Positions 16,578-23,631 of a DNA stretch of 36,334 nt are shown here, one piece after another. Position numbers and translations under genes: made by a program. The notes under the pieces are model-generated. The model was given only the letters and a program-made list of their open reading frames with translations. It had not been told where the DNA came from and made no database searches. Each line of letters opens with the position of its first letter. Position 1 is the stretch's first letter. Source of the stretch: Ruminococcus sp. (GTDB lineage: Bacteria > Bacillota > Clostridia > Oscillospirales > Ruminococcaceae); NCBI RefSeq assembly GCF_016287535.1, contig NZ_JAEFAJ010000036.1, positions 1 to 36,334 of the forward strand. Reading direction: 5' to 3'.

Positions 16578-16987
16578 ACATTGCTCCTTCCGATCTTGGT
16601 TATGCCGCTTGCAGAGAGCTTTACACCGAGTACAAGGCGGCTGATGCTGCTGTCGGTTTTTATGCTCATTTTACTGAGGCGGCAGGTAAGTCCCGACATA
16701 TCGAATATAACCGGAGCTATACCGGTATCGTAGAAGTTATAGAGCTCCTCCGCGGTAGAACCCTGGGGAGCTGTGATACTCAGCTCAAGTTCGGTCTTGA
16801 AGGGGATATATACCGTATAAGGCGAGTATATCGGCTGGGAGGATTCAAAGCTGCTTATACCGACAACGGTAAAAAAGCCGCTGCCCTTCCGATCAAGGGA
16901 ACGTGCGTCAAAGGCGCTGTAAACGGGAAAGATACTTGCAGCCGCAAGTCTTTCGATTATATCGTCGATTATTTCGCTGAGCATCAT
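16574..16987 (-). CDS. Tail-terminator or neck-like phage protein
   Basis: The chosen start is ATG 16987, overlapping the previous stop (ATGA) after a GGAGGAG site; the longer frame to 17053 lies inside the upstream gene. The 137-residue product starts with an amphipathic helix (LSEIIDDIIERLAAA) and continues as alternating strands, with VYIPFKTELELSITAP and a helix EELYNFYDTGIAPVI. Its size and place between connector and tail genes suggest a tail-terminator or completion protein. Family not certain. Confidence 0.45.
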   Translation of the reverse strand: MMLSEIIDDIIERLAAASIFPVYSAFDARSLDRKGSGFFTVVGISSFESSQPIYSPYTVYIPFKTELELSITAPQGSTAEELYNFYDTGIAPVIFDMSGLTCRLSKMSIKTDSSISRLVLGVKLSASGITKIGRSNV

Positions 16988-17352
16988 ATCTCCTCCTCTC
17001 CGGTGGAAAAGCTGCTGAAAATGAAGTTCTGCGGGAACATCAGGTCGCTGCACAGCTGCATATAGTCTCTGAGCAGGCGCTTTGAATACTTGTAGGCGGT
17101 ATTCTGCGATTCCTTCAGCACCTTGCCTGCGTAGGTATATTCCGCCCTTTCTCTTGCGGCAAGCATCTGCTGCATTCTGTAGAAGGCAATGGCAGCGGCG
17201 AGGAAAGCCAGTCTGACATCGGTCTGATCGGCATCCGGGAGCAGCATTGCCCTTGTTTCGTATATCGCAAGGTTTATTATCTGAAAGTATTCAGTACCGT
17301 TTTCCTCGCCGGTAAAAAGCTCGAACAGCCTGGTTACTGTCTGTATATCCAT
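16984..17352 (-). CDS. Helical head-tail connector-like protein
   Basis: This 122-residue protein is nearly all helical (MDIQTVTRLFELFTG..., LRLAFLAAAIAFYRMQQMLAARERAEY..., KRLLRDYMQLCSDLM). Size, helicity and position directly after the capsid and protease genes fit the adaptor family (HK97 gp6 / YqbG type). AGGAGG precedes ATG 17352, and the protease stop overlaps that site. Confidence 0.45.
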   Translation of the reverse strand: MDIQTVTRLFELFTGEENGTEYFQIINLAIYETRAMLLPDADQTDVRLAFLAAAIAFYRMQQMLAARERAEYTYAGKVLKESQNTAYKYSKRLLRDYMQLCSDLMFPQNFIFSSFSTGEEEI

Positions 17353-17353
17353 A

Positions 17354-18196
17354 TCATACCTCCTGTTTCATTGAAAAGAATTCGGTCTGCCCGTCCTGAG
17401 CTTCGCTGTATTCGAGCTGAAGCCCTGTCCCGCTGTTGCTGCACTGCTTCTCAAGAGAACGGCGCATTTCTATAAGCTCCTGCGTACTCAGCTTTGAAGC
17501 GGACAGAGAAGCTATGTCGGCAGCAGCCCTGCCGCCTGTAAAATATGCGAGCTTGCGTATATCGCGGCGGAGCTCATCATCTGCTGCGGAGATATCAGCC
17601 ACAGCCTGAGCCTTTACGGTATCGGCTTCGCTGTATTTTTTGGTAACGCCTGCGTTCACCTGCGCGGGCACCGCGACGAAGCTCCACTCGTAGGCGTCTG
17701 TGATATCTTCAAGGATAGTGTGGCAGCGCTTTCCGCCGTACTTTCTGCCCTTTATGTGATTACAGGAAGCCATATTCTTATCGCTGCCGCAGACAGAGCA
17801 TATACGCTTTGCGGCTGAGCAGGAAATGCTGACCTCCTTTTTTATGCCGCCGTCTATCTCGGCGATGAGGTTTTTATTGTCATCGGTTCGGACCATGTAA
17901 GCCATAGCTTTGAGGTATCTGTAGTTTTCGCCGTATTCTGTTTTGCGTGAGAGGTCGGTGACGAGCTCAGTATCGAAGATACGCGCGTTCTGATTTACTG
18001 TGCTGATATTATGGTCGAATATGCCAGTTTTGCCTATGAAGCGCTCTTTTAGCGTTTCGAGAGCGCTGTCGGAGAAACGCTCGCAGTCGCGGTCGATATC
18101 GTTGTCGCATAGTATTACCGAGAATACATAAACCTCGTCCTCACTGAGTTTTCTGCGTGTGAACCGGTTTATCTTATCGAGAATGGTCTTATCCAT
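17354..18196 (-). CDS. Prohead protease-like protein with a zinc-ribbon-like insert
   Basis: The start is ATG 18196 after AAAGGAGC; the longer frame to 18244 has no such site. The 280-residue product has the clostridial-phage pattern DRDCERFSDSALETLKERF, then GIFDHN (candidate catalytic His62), then KKEVSISCSAAKR (candidate Ser at 123-127) and ITDAYEWSFVAVPAQ. Between the Ser and the last block sits C133-x2-C136-x8-C145-x-H147, which looks metal-binding. The C-terminal third is charged and helical, as in fused scaffold regions. The enzyme would cleave scaffold and capsid tails during head maturation. It lies downstream of the capsid gene, the reverse of the usual order. Confidence 0.7.
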   Translation of the reverse strand: MDKTILDKINRFTRRKLSEDEVYVFSVILCDNDIDRDCERFSDSALETLKERFIGKTGIFDHNISTVNQNARIFDTELVTDLSRKTEYGENYRYLKAMAYMVRTDDNKNLIAEIDGGIKKEVSISCSAAKRICSVCGSDKNMASCNHIKGRKYGGKRCHTILEDITDAYEWSFVAVPAQVNAGVTKKYSEADTVKAQAVADISAADDELRRDIRKLAYFTGGRAAADIASLSASKLSTQELIEMRRSLEKQCSNSGTGLQLEYSEAQDGQTEFFSMKQEV

Positions 18197-18214
18197 ATTT
18201 GCTCCTTTCCAAAA

Positions 18215-18244
18215 AGTATAAATAGCGTATGAAAGGGATTCCAA
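18215..18244 (-). promoter_or_regulatory. Weak candidate promoter before the protease gene
   Basis: On the minus strand TTGGAA and TATACT are separated by 18 bp. If active, it would restore transcription of the distal phage genes past the hairpin-rich insert. The evidence is only sequence resemblance. Confidence 0.3.
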
Positions 18245-18492
18245 AGGTACTTTGTTCCTTTGGTCAGGTCAAGGACTGACAGCCCTTGTGGGGTGACTCC
18301 CCATAAAATTGGGAGATGTCGCGCAGCGACAGAGGGGACGGACCTGTGAGGTTGGGGCAAAGCCCCACAGTTACAAAGCGCACCGCAAGGGTGAATTCCG
18401 AAAACAATCCAGTGAATTGTTTTCGGAAGAGGGACGCCCTGCAAGTGAGGGCGTCCCTTAATGGGACGTCGAGACGGCGTTCCCTACAAGTT
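18241..18492. repeat. Hairpin-rich dispersed-repeat insert between capsid and protease genes
   Basis: About 250 bp without credible genes contains successive hairpins: CCAAAGG/CCTTTGG (18241-18263), TGTCGC/GCGACA (18317-18331), TGGGGC/GCCCCA (18353-18367), a perfect 13-bp stem beginning TTCCGAAAAC (18396-18428), and GGGACGCCCT/AGGGCGTCCC (18431-18457). The edge reads CCCTACAA near 18483-18490, matching the hairpin units at 23495 and, inverted, at 3790. An open frame at 18169-18444 on the minus strand is an artefact of this region. Confidence 0.65.
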
Positions 18493-19461
18493 TTATGAGT
18501 TTGCTGCTGTGATCGTAAGCACCTTTACAGCGTCGGGAGTTATCCTTCTGAAGCCGCAGGTTATTGATACAGTCATCTGATCGAGCTGACGGTCGATGAG
18601 CTTGTCCGTCTCCATTACAAGGTCTGTGCTTGTGATAAATTCAAGCGCGAAATCACGGTCGATACCGATGATGGTATCGTCGTCCACCGCAGAGGTCTTG
18701 ATAAGCTCGGAGCCTAAGGGGAGCATGAGCTTTCCGTCGGCATTCGCCGGGCAGTCCTTGAGCTGATCCATAGCCGCTATCTTTGAAGCAAGCTCCGGAG
18801 AGGTGATGACGGTTGTCATGTCGAAGCAGTCGAATTCTCCGTAGAGCTTTGCGATATCGTCGTATGTAAGTGCGCTGGTGGTTATTGGAGTAAGGTCGTC
18901 GATGAGAACGTCAACAGCTTCCTTTACCACTGTTACTGCAAGTCTTACACCTACGCTCCTGAGCATTACTCCGAATACATCAAGGCGCTGCTGGCGTACA
19001 GCCTCATAGGAGGCGCTGATAAGTCTGCCGAACTTTGAGAGCACTGTTGCTGTTGATCCCTCTCTTACTGTAGCCTCAGGAAGAAGGTCTGCCTGATCGG
19101 TAGCGGCATAAGCCTCGGAATCGTCAAGCACACAGCCAAGGTACTGGCTGCTTGCGCATACTGTCTTTGCGGCGCATACAGATCTGAGTACAGTCTCGTT
19201 AAAGCCTTTTCTTATGCAGCGCGTAACAAATTCCGGAAAAAGCACGGCTGTCTCCGTAGTAGAGAAGAACTTCTCCACACAGTCGCAGTCAGGTCCGCTT
19301 ATCCTGATATTGAAGCGCTTGAGCTGTCTCTCGAATGCGTCCAGCTTTTCAAGTGGAGTCCCTGTGTACGCTGAGGAGGGGTCGAGCTCCTCAAGAGCTG
19401 CGGTGAATGACTTTCCGCTGAGATTGTAAAGACCCTTTTCAAGTTTGATATCGTTATACAT
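18493..19461 (-). CDS. Phage major capsid protein (HK97 fold)
   Basis: This 322-residue protein lies after the portal gene. It has an N-terminal helical region, then a core with VLSKFGRLISASYEAVRQ (E-loop/spine helix type), VGVRLAVTVVKEAVDVLIDD, a DIAKLYGEFDCFDMTTVITSPELASKI block and a C-terminal VMETDKLIDRQLDQMTVSITCGFRRITPDAVKVLTI. This is the typical layout of major capsid proteins from Firmicutes phages. GGAGGTAAAAAT precedes ATG 19461. No frameshift or internal stop is seen. Confidence 0.8.
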   Translation of the reverse strand: MYNDIKLEKGLYNLSGKSFTAALEELDPSSAYTGTPLEKLDAFERQLKRFNIRISGPDCDCVEKFFSTTETAVLFPEFVTRCIRKGFNETVLRSVCAAKTVCASSQYLGCVLDDSEAYAATDQADLLPEATVREGSTATVLSKFGRLISASYEAVRQQRLDVFGVMLRSVGVRLAVTVVKEAVDVLIDDLTPITTSALTYDDIAKLYGEFDCFDMTTVITSPELASKIAAMDQLKDCPANADGKLMLPLGSELIKTSAVDDDTIIGIDRDFALEFITSTDLVMETDKLIDRQLDQMTVSITCGFRRITPDAVKVLTITAANS

Positions 19462-19476
19462 ATTTTTACCTCCGTA

Positions 19477-20610
19477 TTATTCGTTTTTTTCAAGGCGCAT
19501 CTCTATCTCACGCGCCTGTGCGTTTTTCAGTCTTGCTTCCGCAAGAGCTGTTTCGTCCTGTAAATTGATATTGTCCCACTCCACGGAGCAGGTGGCTTCC
19601 CAGCCTTTTGAAGCAAGGAATGCGTTTCCCACGTCGCATATCACCGGCGTGAGAAGTCTGCGGTAGTATTCCAGCTCAGAGGTGAGTATATCAGCCTGCT
19701 GAGAGGACATACGCTCGGTAGAGCTCCACGACAGTCCAAGCAAAAACGGTGGTATGGAGAGCTTTGCGATGAGCTGTTCAAGTATCTGCCTTACGGGCAC
19801 ATTGGTATCGAAAAGCTGATTGTCAGCTCCGATGACCTTTATATCAACGTCGCCCACTGCCACAAAGTCCTTGACCTGTCCGTATTTTGCCGAGTTCATG
19901 CCGTCTGCCCATTCACGGGCTATCTGCTGCGCCCTTTCGCGGGTATACATCAGATCTCCCGCTTCTCCCGGCGGCTTGTATGTCACTGCGTAGCGGACAT
20001 TTCCTGCACGGTCGTAGTTCTGACCGATACATTCGTATATCCTCATGAGGATGCCGCTGAGTGAGGGAAGTCCGCGCAGGAGAGAGTGCCCTCCCGTGAG
20101 GGTGGAGTAGACTATCCTTTCCGGATGAAGCACCTTTTTGCTGCTGCCGTCGGGAGCTGTTATGCTGTAGCTCCTGCTGAACGGGTCAGCTCCCGGAGCT
20201 ATGCGGATACGGGATATATCGCCGTTCCACAGTCCTGCGATACGCTGCTGCGAGCTGTCGTGGACTATCTCTCCGGCGGCGCTGCCGTAGGTGAGAAGGC
20301 TGTCGAGGAAATTGTCTGCGAAACAGCCTATTGAACGCCCCGTAAGTCCTACGGGAACGCTTTCGAGGAAGCTGTCCAGTTCCTGCTGACAGTCCTCGTC
20401 CGAGCATATCACATGAAAACCGCCTGTGAGCCTGATTATCTTCATTATCGCGGCGTCTATGATTGGTACTGCATAGCGGAGCCTGTCGTAAAGCTCCTTT
20501 TCACAGGGCTGTATCGCCGCAGGGAGGGTAAATTCTCCGCAGCGGCTCCGCTGGGCGCTTATCAGCTCCGGAGCGGTCTTGGGTATGTTTTTCTTCTGAA
20601 AAAGCTTCAT
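19477..20610 (-). CDS. Phage portal protein
   Basis: This 377-residue protein has portal-family blocks: ELYDRLRYAVPIIDAAIMKIIRLTGG near residue 40, NFLDSLLTYGSAAGEI near 102, and LIAKLSIPPFLLGLSWSSTERMSSQQAD near 285. It forms the ring through which DNA enters the capsid. AAGGAGGTAAC precedes ATG 20610. It is shorter than many portals (400-500 residues) but not truncated in any recognised block. It lies between terminase and capsid genes, as expected. Confidence 0.88.
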   Translation of the reverse strand: MKLFQKKNIPKTAPELISAQRSRCGEFTLPAAIQPCEKELYDRLRYAVPIIDAAIMKIIRLTGGFHVICSDEDCQQELDSFLESVPVGLTGRSIGCFADNFLDSLLTYGSAAGEIVHDSSQQRIAGLWNGDISRIRIAPGADPFSRSYSITAPDGSSKKVLHPERIVYSTLTGGHSLLRGLPSLSGILMRIYECIGQNYDRAGNVRYAVTYKPPGEAGDLMYTRERAQQIAREWADGMNSAKYGQVKDFVAVGDVDIKVIGADNQLFDTNVPVRQILEQLIAKLSIPPFLLGLSWSSTERMSSQQADILTSELEYYRRLLTPVICDVGNAFLASKGWEATCSVEWDNINLQDETALAEARLKNAQAREIEMRLEKNE

Positions 20611-20641
20611 GTTACCTCCTTGATAAGTATTGAACGGTTTA

Positions 20642-21889
20642 TCACCGGGCTACGGAAAGAGCTATGAACCCGTCGCCGCAACGCTGACCGAAGACGTCTG
20701 CGACAAAATACCGCATATCGTCCATTGCGTGGTCGTTCTCCTTTACGGGAGCGTCCGTGCCCGATTTTTCGTTCCAGCTGTAGAGCCGGAATTCCCGGAG
20801 TATATCCCTGCATGATTCGTGAAAACGAAGCCTGTCCTGTTTCAGCGCTGAGCCCACCAGACGGATACCGGATATAACGTCGTTATCCGCCTTTTCTACC
20901 CGGAATCTGCCGTGGCGGCGTATACATTCTATAAAGCTTGCCGCCGACGGGTCAACGATGACCTTTTCCACAGGAAGTCCGCCTGCAAGCTCTTCAAGGG
21001 CGGAATAGTGCTCCTCATCAGTACGGGATATGCCCTCTCTCCGGGAGTCGTAGTAATATTCTCTCAGCCTGTGCCAGACCCCGTTATGAAGTCCCCACAA
21101 GCCGAATGAGGAGGGATTTACCGTGCCGTAGTCGCAGGAGATGATATACCTCTCACAGTCGGTTTCGCCGCTGTAGACGTGTCTGCTCTCGCTGAACATG
21201 GGATAAACTATACCCTGGGAGGCAGTCCATTTTCCAAGTATGAAGCGGTCGTAGAAGCTGCCTGAGTACATACGCTCATAGCGCTCCCGGACGCTTTTTG
21301 AAAGCGAGGGATTGTCGTCCATATTAAAATGGATATACAGCGCGTTTTTCTTCTTCAGCTTCTTTATCCATTCGGTGTAGAACCAGTGTGCGGGCGAGTC
21401 GGGATTGCAGTTGAACCACATTTTCGAGCCGCTGACGGAGCATCGTGCAAGTGCCTGTTCAACGAAGGAGCGCGGCATAAGCGCCACCTCGTCAAAGAAT
21501 ACTCCTGCAAGCGTCATGCCCTGTATCAGCGCAGCTGAGCTTTCGTCCCTGCCGCCGAAAAGGTACACTCTGTTTGTGTTGCCGAGAAGGGTGATGTCGA
21601 AGCAGTTGCTGCTGACCTTTTCATTGACCGTGAAGCCGTATTCCGCAAGCATGGGAAGCAGCGGCGTTATCACGTTCCTGCGGAGAGAGGTTATGGTCTT
21701 GCCGCACATCGCAAAGGAGCAGCCGTTAAAGCATTTCCCTGCCCAGAATATGAAGCCGAGAGACATGGAAAGAGTCTTGCCGCTGCGCACGGCTCCGTCG
21801 CATATTATCGCGTCGCGTTTGCCGTATTCCCGCATATTCCACCATTTCATGACAAAGCGCTGCTTAGGTGAGAATTCAGTTATCGTCAA
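20642..21889 (-). CDS. Terminase large subunit
   Basis: The chosen start is TTG 21889, about 10 nt after GAGGAG and inside the end of the small-terminase gene; a TTG at 21916 is possible but has a poorer site. The 415-residue product has an intact ATPase with Walker A GAVRSGKT (residues 32-39), Walker B VFFDE (130-134) and a coupling region. The RNase-H-like nuclease has acidic residues in SCDYG (Asp253), VDPSA (Asp313) and DHAMDDMRYF near the C-terminus. It cuts and pumps DNA during packaging. Its key residues appear intact, so it could be active. Confidence 0.92.
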   Translation of the reverse strand: MTITEFSPKQRFVMKWWNMREYGKRDAIICDGAVRSGKTLSMSLGFIFWAGKCFNGCSFAMCGKTITSLRRNVITPLLPMLAEYGFTVNEKVSSNCFDITLLGNTNRVYLFGGRDESSAALIQGMTLAGVFFDEVALMPRSFVEQALARCSVSGSKMWFNCNPDSPAHWFYTEWIKKLKKKNALYIHFNMDDNPSLSKSVRERYERMYSGSFYDRFILGKWTASQGIVYPMFSESRHVYSGETDCERYIISCDYGTVNPSSFGLWGLHNGVWHRLREYYYDSRREGISRTDEEHYSALEELAGGLPVEKVIVDPSAASFIECIRRHGRFRVEKADNDVISGIRLVGSALKQDRLRFHESCRDILREFRLYSWNEKSGTDAPVKENDHAMDDMRYFVADVFGQRCGDGFIALSVAR

Positions 21890-22361
21890 GCTCCTCACAC
21901 TCCTCGTCTGCGGCAAGTGCCTTTATAAGATCTTCAGCCCTGCTGCGGTCCGTGAAAGCGTTTTCAAGCTCAAAGAGCTTCTCAAGCGCTTTCAGTCTGT
22001 CAAAAAGCTTTACCTCCACTCCTCCGCCTTTTACCCGTTTTATCTCGGAAACATTGAAAAGATCCAGCTTCCCGATGACCTCAGGCGGCGGCAGCTCGTC
22101 TGCGAAAACAAGATATACCGCGTCGGAGCAGCTGCCGAATGCAAGCCTTTTCAGTCCTGCGGCTACGCTGCCGCTGTCGTCAAGCAGCTCGCGGAGCTGC
22201 GATATAAGACTGCGGCATTCCTCTGTTTTCAGGAGCTCTATGCCCTCGGAAAGCGCTGTCTCCCTCGGACAGCCCGCCCTTACTGCCGCTTCCCCGGCAT
22301 TGCCGAGCATTACATAATTGCAGCAGAATGAGTTGAGCTTTCTTTTGTTTTTTACCGTCAA
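21876..22361 (-). CDS. Terminase small subunit
   Basis: This 161-residue protein has the Terminase_2 pattern: an N-terminal NKRKLNSFCCNYVMLGNAGEAAVRAGC helix-turn-helix, then KTEECRSLISQLRELL, and a C-terminal GGVEVKLFDRLKALEKLFELE oligomerisation helix. The start is a TTG (22361) about 10 nt after AAAGGGGG. It recognises DNA for packaging. It is the first gene of the cluster, and its leader is strongly structured (22372-22412). Confidence 0.82.
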   Translation of the reverse strand: MTVKNKRKLNSFCCNYVMLGNAGEAAVRAGCPRETALSEGIELLKTEECRSLISQLRELLDDSGSVAAGLKRLAFGSCSDAVYLVFADELPPPEVIGKLDLFNVSEIKRVKGGGVEVKLFDRLKALEKLFELENAFTDRSRAEDLIKALAADEECEELDDN

Positions 22362-22371
22362 ATATTAAAGA

Positions 22372-22412
22372 CCCCCTTTCGTGTCTGAACGGAAACGCCG
22401 TTCATAAGGGGG
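22372..22412 (-). promoter_or_regulatory. Hairpin that can mask the small-terminase ribosome binding site
   Basis: CCCCCTT (22372-22378) pairs with AAGGGGG (22406-22412), and TGAACGG (22386-22392) pairs with CCGTTCA (22398-22404). In the minus-strand transcript the AAAGGGGG ribosome binding site lies in the outer stem. Confidence 0.5.
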
Positions 22413-22427
22413 CCGGAATGGCATGAA

Positions 22428-22449
22428 ATTCAACTGAAAACAGTTGAAT
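22428..22449. repeat. Inverted repeat upstream of the phage-derived cluster
   Basis: ATTCAACTG and CAGTTGAAT form a perfect 9-bp stem around AAAA. It could be an operator or an RNA hairpin in the AT-rich interval 22440-22560, where I found no clear promoter on the minus strand. Confidence 0.4.
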
Positions 22450-22565
22450 ATTGAAAAAATAAATTTCAGTTTTGTATATATGCATAATTTCAAACATTTG
22501 TTCTTGTTAAAAATCAACAGTAATTGTGCTTGCGATTTAAAGTGATGAACTGATAACAGTAATAA

Positions 22566-22597
22566 AAAAAGGACTGCAAAAGCAGTCCTGATTTTTT
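22566..22597 (-). terminator. Terminator of the ECF transporter gene
   Basis: On the minus strand AGGACTGC and GCAGTCCT form an 8-bp stem with a TTTT loop, followed by seven Ts. It insulates the phage-derived cluster from upstream transcription. Confidence 0.88.
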
Positions 22598-22638
22598 ATA
22601 AAGCCGGTATATTTTTTCTTATGCTGTGCAGGTGGAGT

Positions 22639-23163
22639 TTATATGTGCTTTTTCAGTCCGGATTTGTCAAAGGCTGCAGCGGTAACTATGTAAAGCACGG
22701 TGCTTGCGCCCACCTGTATAAGATAGCAGGGTGTCTGGCTGAATGCGGCTATTATAGCGCCCTTGTTCAGACTGTCTGCCATAACTATTCCCTCGTAAAG
22801 ACTGTAGCCGACTACGCATACTATAAGGGACGGGATTATTCCGAGTATATTGTGCAGATTGAGTATCTTTTCCTTTTTGTTGGTGAAAAACAGTGCTGTA
22901 ACAGCTTTTATCACAATTGTGGCGGGTATCCATACAGGGAAGCCTGTAAGTCCGTCCGCAAGCGCTCCGCCGATGACTCCGGAGGCTATAGCGTATGGGG
23001 TGGGAAGTATGCTTGCGGCAAGGTATATCAGTCCGTCGCCTGCATGAGTGTAGCCTGCGCCTGTGGGAACGTGTATATACGCTGTGAATACGAAAATAAG
23101 CGCAGAAAACAGTCCCGTGAGGGTCAGTATCTTTATCTTGTCGCTGTTTGCTGTACGGGTCAT
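22639..23163 (-). CDS. ECF transporter S component (TIGR04002-like)
   Basis: The start is ATG 23163 after AAAGGAG; the longer frame to 23448 is spurious. The 174-residue product has about five or six membrane helices. It contains HVPTGAGYTHAGDGLIYLAAS and the substrate-side motif SGVIGGALADGLTGFPVWIPATIVIKA, typical of energy-coupling-factor S components for vitamins or related compounds. The energising EcfAAT module would be encoded elsewhere. The substrate is not readable; the family resembles uncharacterised TIGR04002 proteins. Confidence 0.8.
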   Translation of the reverse strand: MTRTANSDKIKILTLTGLFSALIFVFTAYIHVPTGAGYTHAGDGLIYLAASILPTPYAIASGVIGGALADGLTGFPVWIPATIVIKAVTALFFTNKKEKILNLHNILGIIPSLIVCVVGYSLYEGIVMADSLNKGAIIAAFSQTPCYLIQVGASTVLYIVTAAAFDKSGLKKHI

Positions 23164-23212
23164 AATGATCTCTCCTTTATCTACTAATCTGATATGCTTT
23201 AAGGTTGAACTT

Positions 23213-23241
23213 ATTATAACACAGTGCAGAAAGGTTTTCAA
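23213..23241 (-). promoter_or_regulatory. SigA promoter of the ECF transporter gene
   Basis: On the minus strand TTGAAA (23236-23241), a 17-bp spacer and TATAAT (23213-23218). Confidence 0.75.
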
Positions 23242-23412
23242 GTGCAATTCTGCACAAACTTCACAGACGTCAACTGAGTTTTTTGTAGTGTGGGTGACGT
23301 ATAGGTTTGGGCTATATTTGGTTATAAGCGGTAAATGTGCGCACATACATTGATATTCGACAAATGGGGCGATGTTTACATCGCTCACCTGAATATTTAT
23401 ACGGTATATTTC

Positions 23413-23503
23413 GGGCGGATACAAAACGGGCGGCGAAACACCGCCCATGCAAATACGTTACGGGAAGATATGAAAACGGACGGCCAATGGTCGTCCCTAC
23501 AAA
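23413..23503. repeat. Two tandem dispersed-hairpin units
   Basis: Unit one has GGGCGG (23428-23433) pairing with CCGCCC (23441-23446) and ends in CATGCAAATA. Unit two has GGACGGCC (23478-23485) pairing with GGTCGTCC (23489-23496) and ends in CCCTACAAATA. Both start with AAAACGG. The remaining sequence from 23242 to 23590 shows no gene. Confidence 0.55.
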
Positions 23504-23593
23504 TAGTGCTGTAAGCGATGTATGATTATCGTTTTTATTAAGAGTGAGCGAGTTTACGGGCGTCAACGTGGCAAGGGTGCAGCGTCACGCTGC

Positions 23594-23626
23594 CAAAAAA
23601 GGCGGACTTAAAGTCCGCCTTTTTTA
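23594..23626. terminator. Bidirectional terminator downstream of the cellobiose phosphorylase gene
   Basis: GGCGGACT and AGTCCGCC form an 8-bp stem flanked by AAAAAA and TTTTTT, which gives a T run on either strand. The minus-strand phosphorylase gene ends 6 nt away. Confidence 0.88.
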
Positions 23627-23631
23627 TGGGC

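Noticed and set aside
18169..18444. 91-residue minus-strand open frame between the capsid and protease genes
   Set aside because: It runs through the hairpin-rich repeat and has no ribosome binding site.
21405..22331. 308-residue plus-strand open frame opposite the terminase genes
   Set aside because: Both terminase subunits have family motifs on the minus strand, and this frame has no ribosome binding site or known motif.
15268..22361. Complete prophage or capsid-forming satellite island
   Set aside because: No integrase, regulator, primase, lysis gene or attachment repeats are seen between recG and the ECF transporter gene, so neither label fits as it stands.
22621..23187. Cys/Tyr-rich 188-residue plus-strand open frame
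   Set aside because: Shadow of the ECF transporter S component gene; the many Cys and Tyr residues arise from reverse reading of hydrophobic codons.
23413..23503. Possible CRISPR array
   Set aside because: Only two GC-rich hairpin units with different stems, no constant repeat and spacer pattern, and no cas genes.
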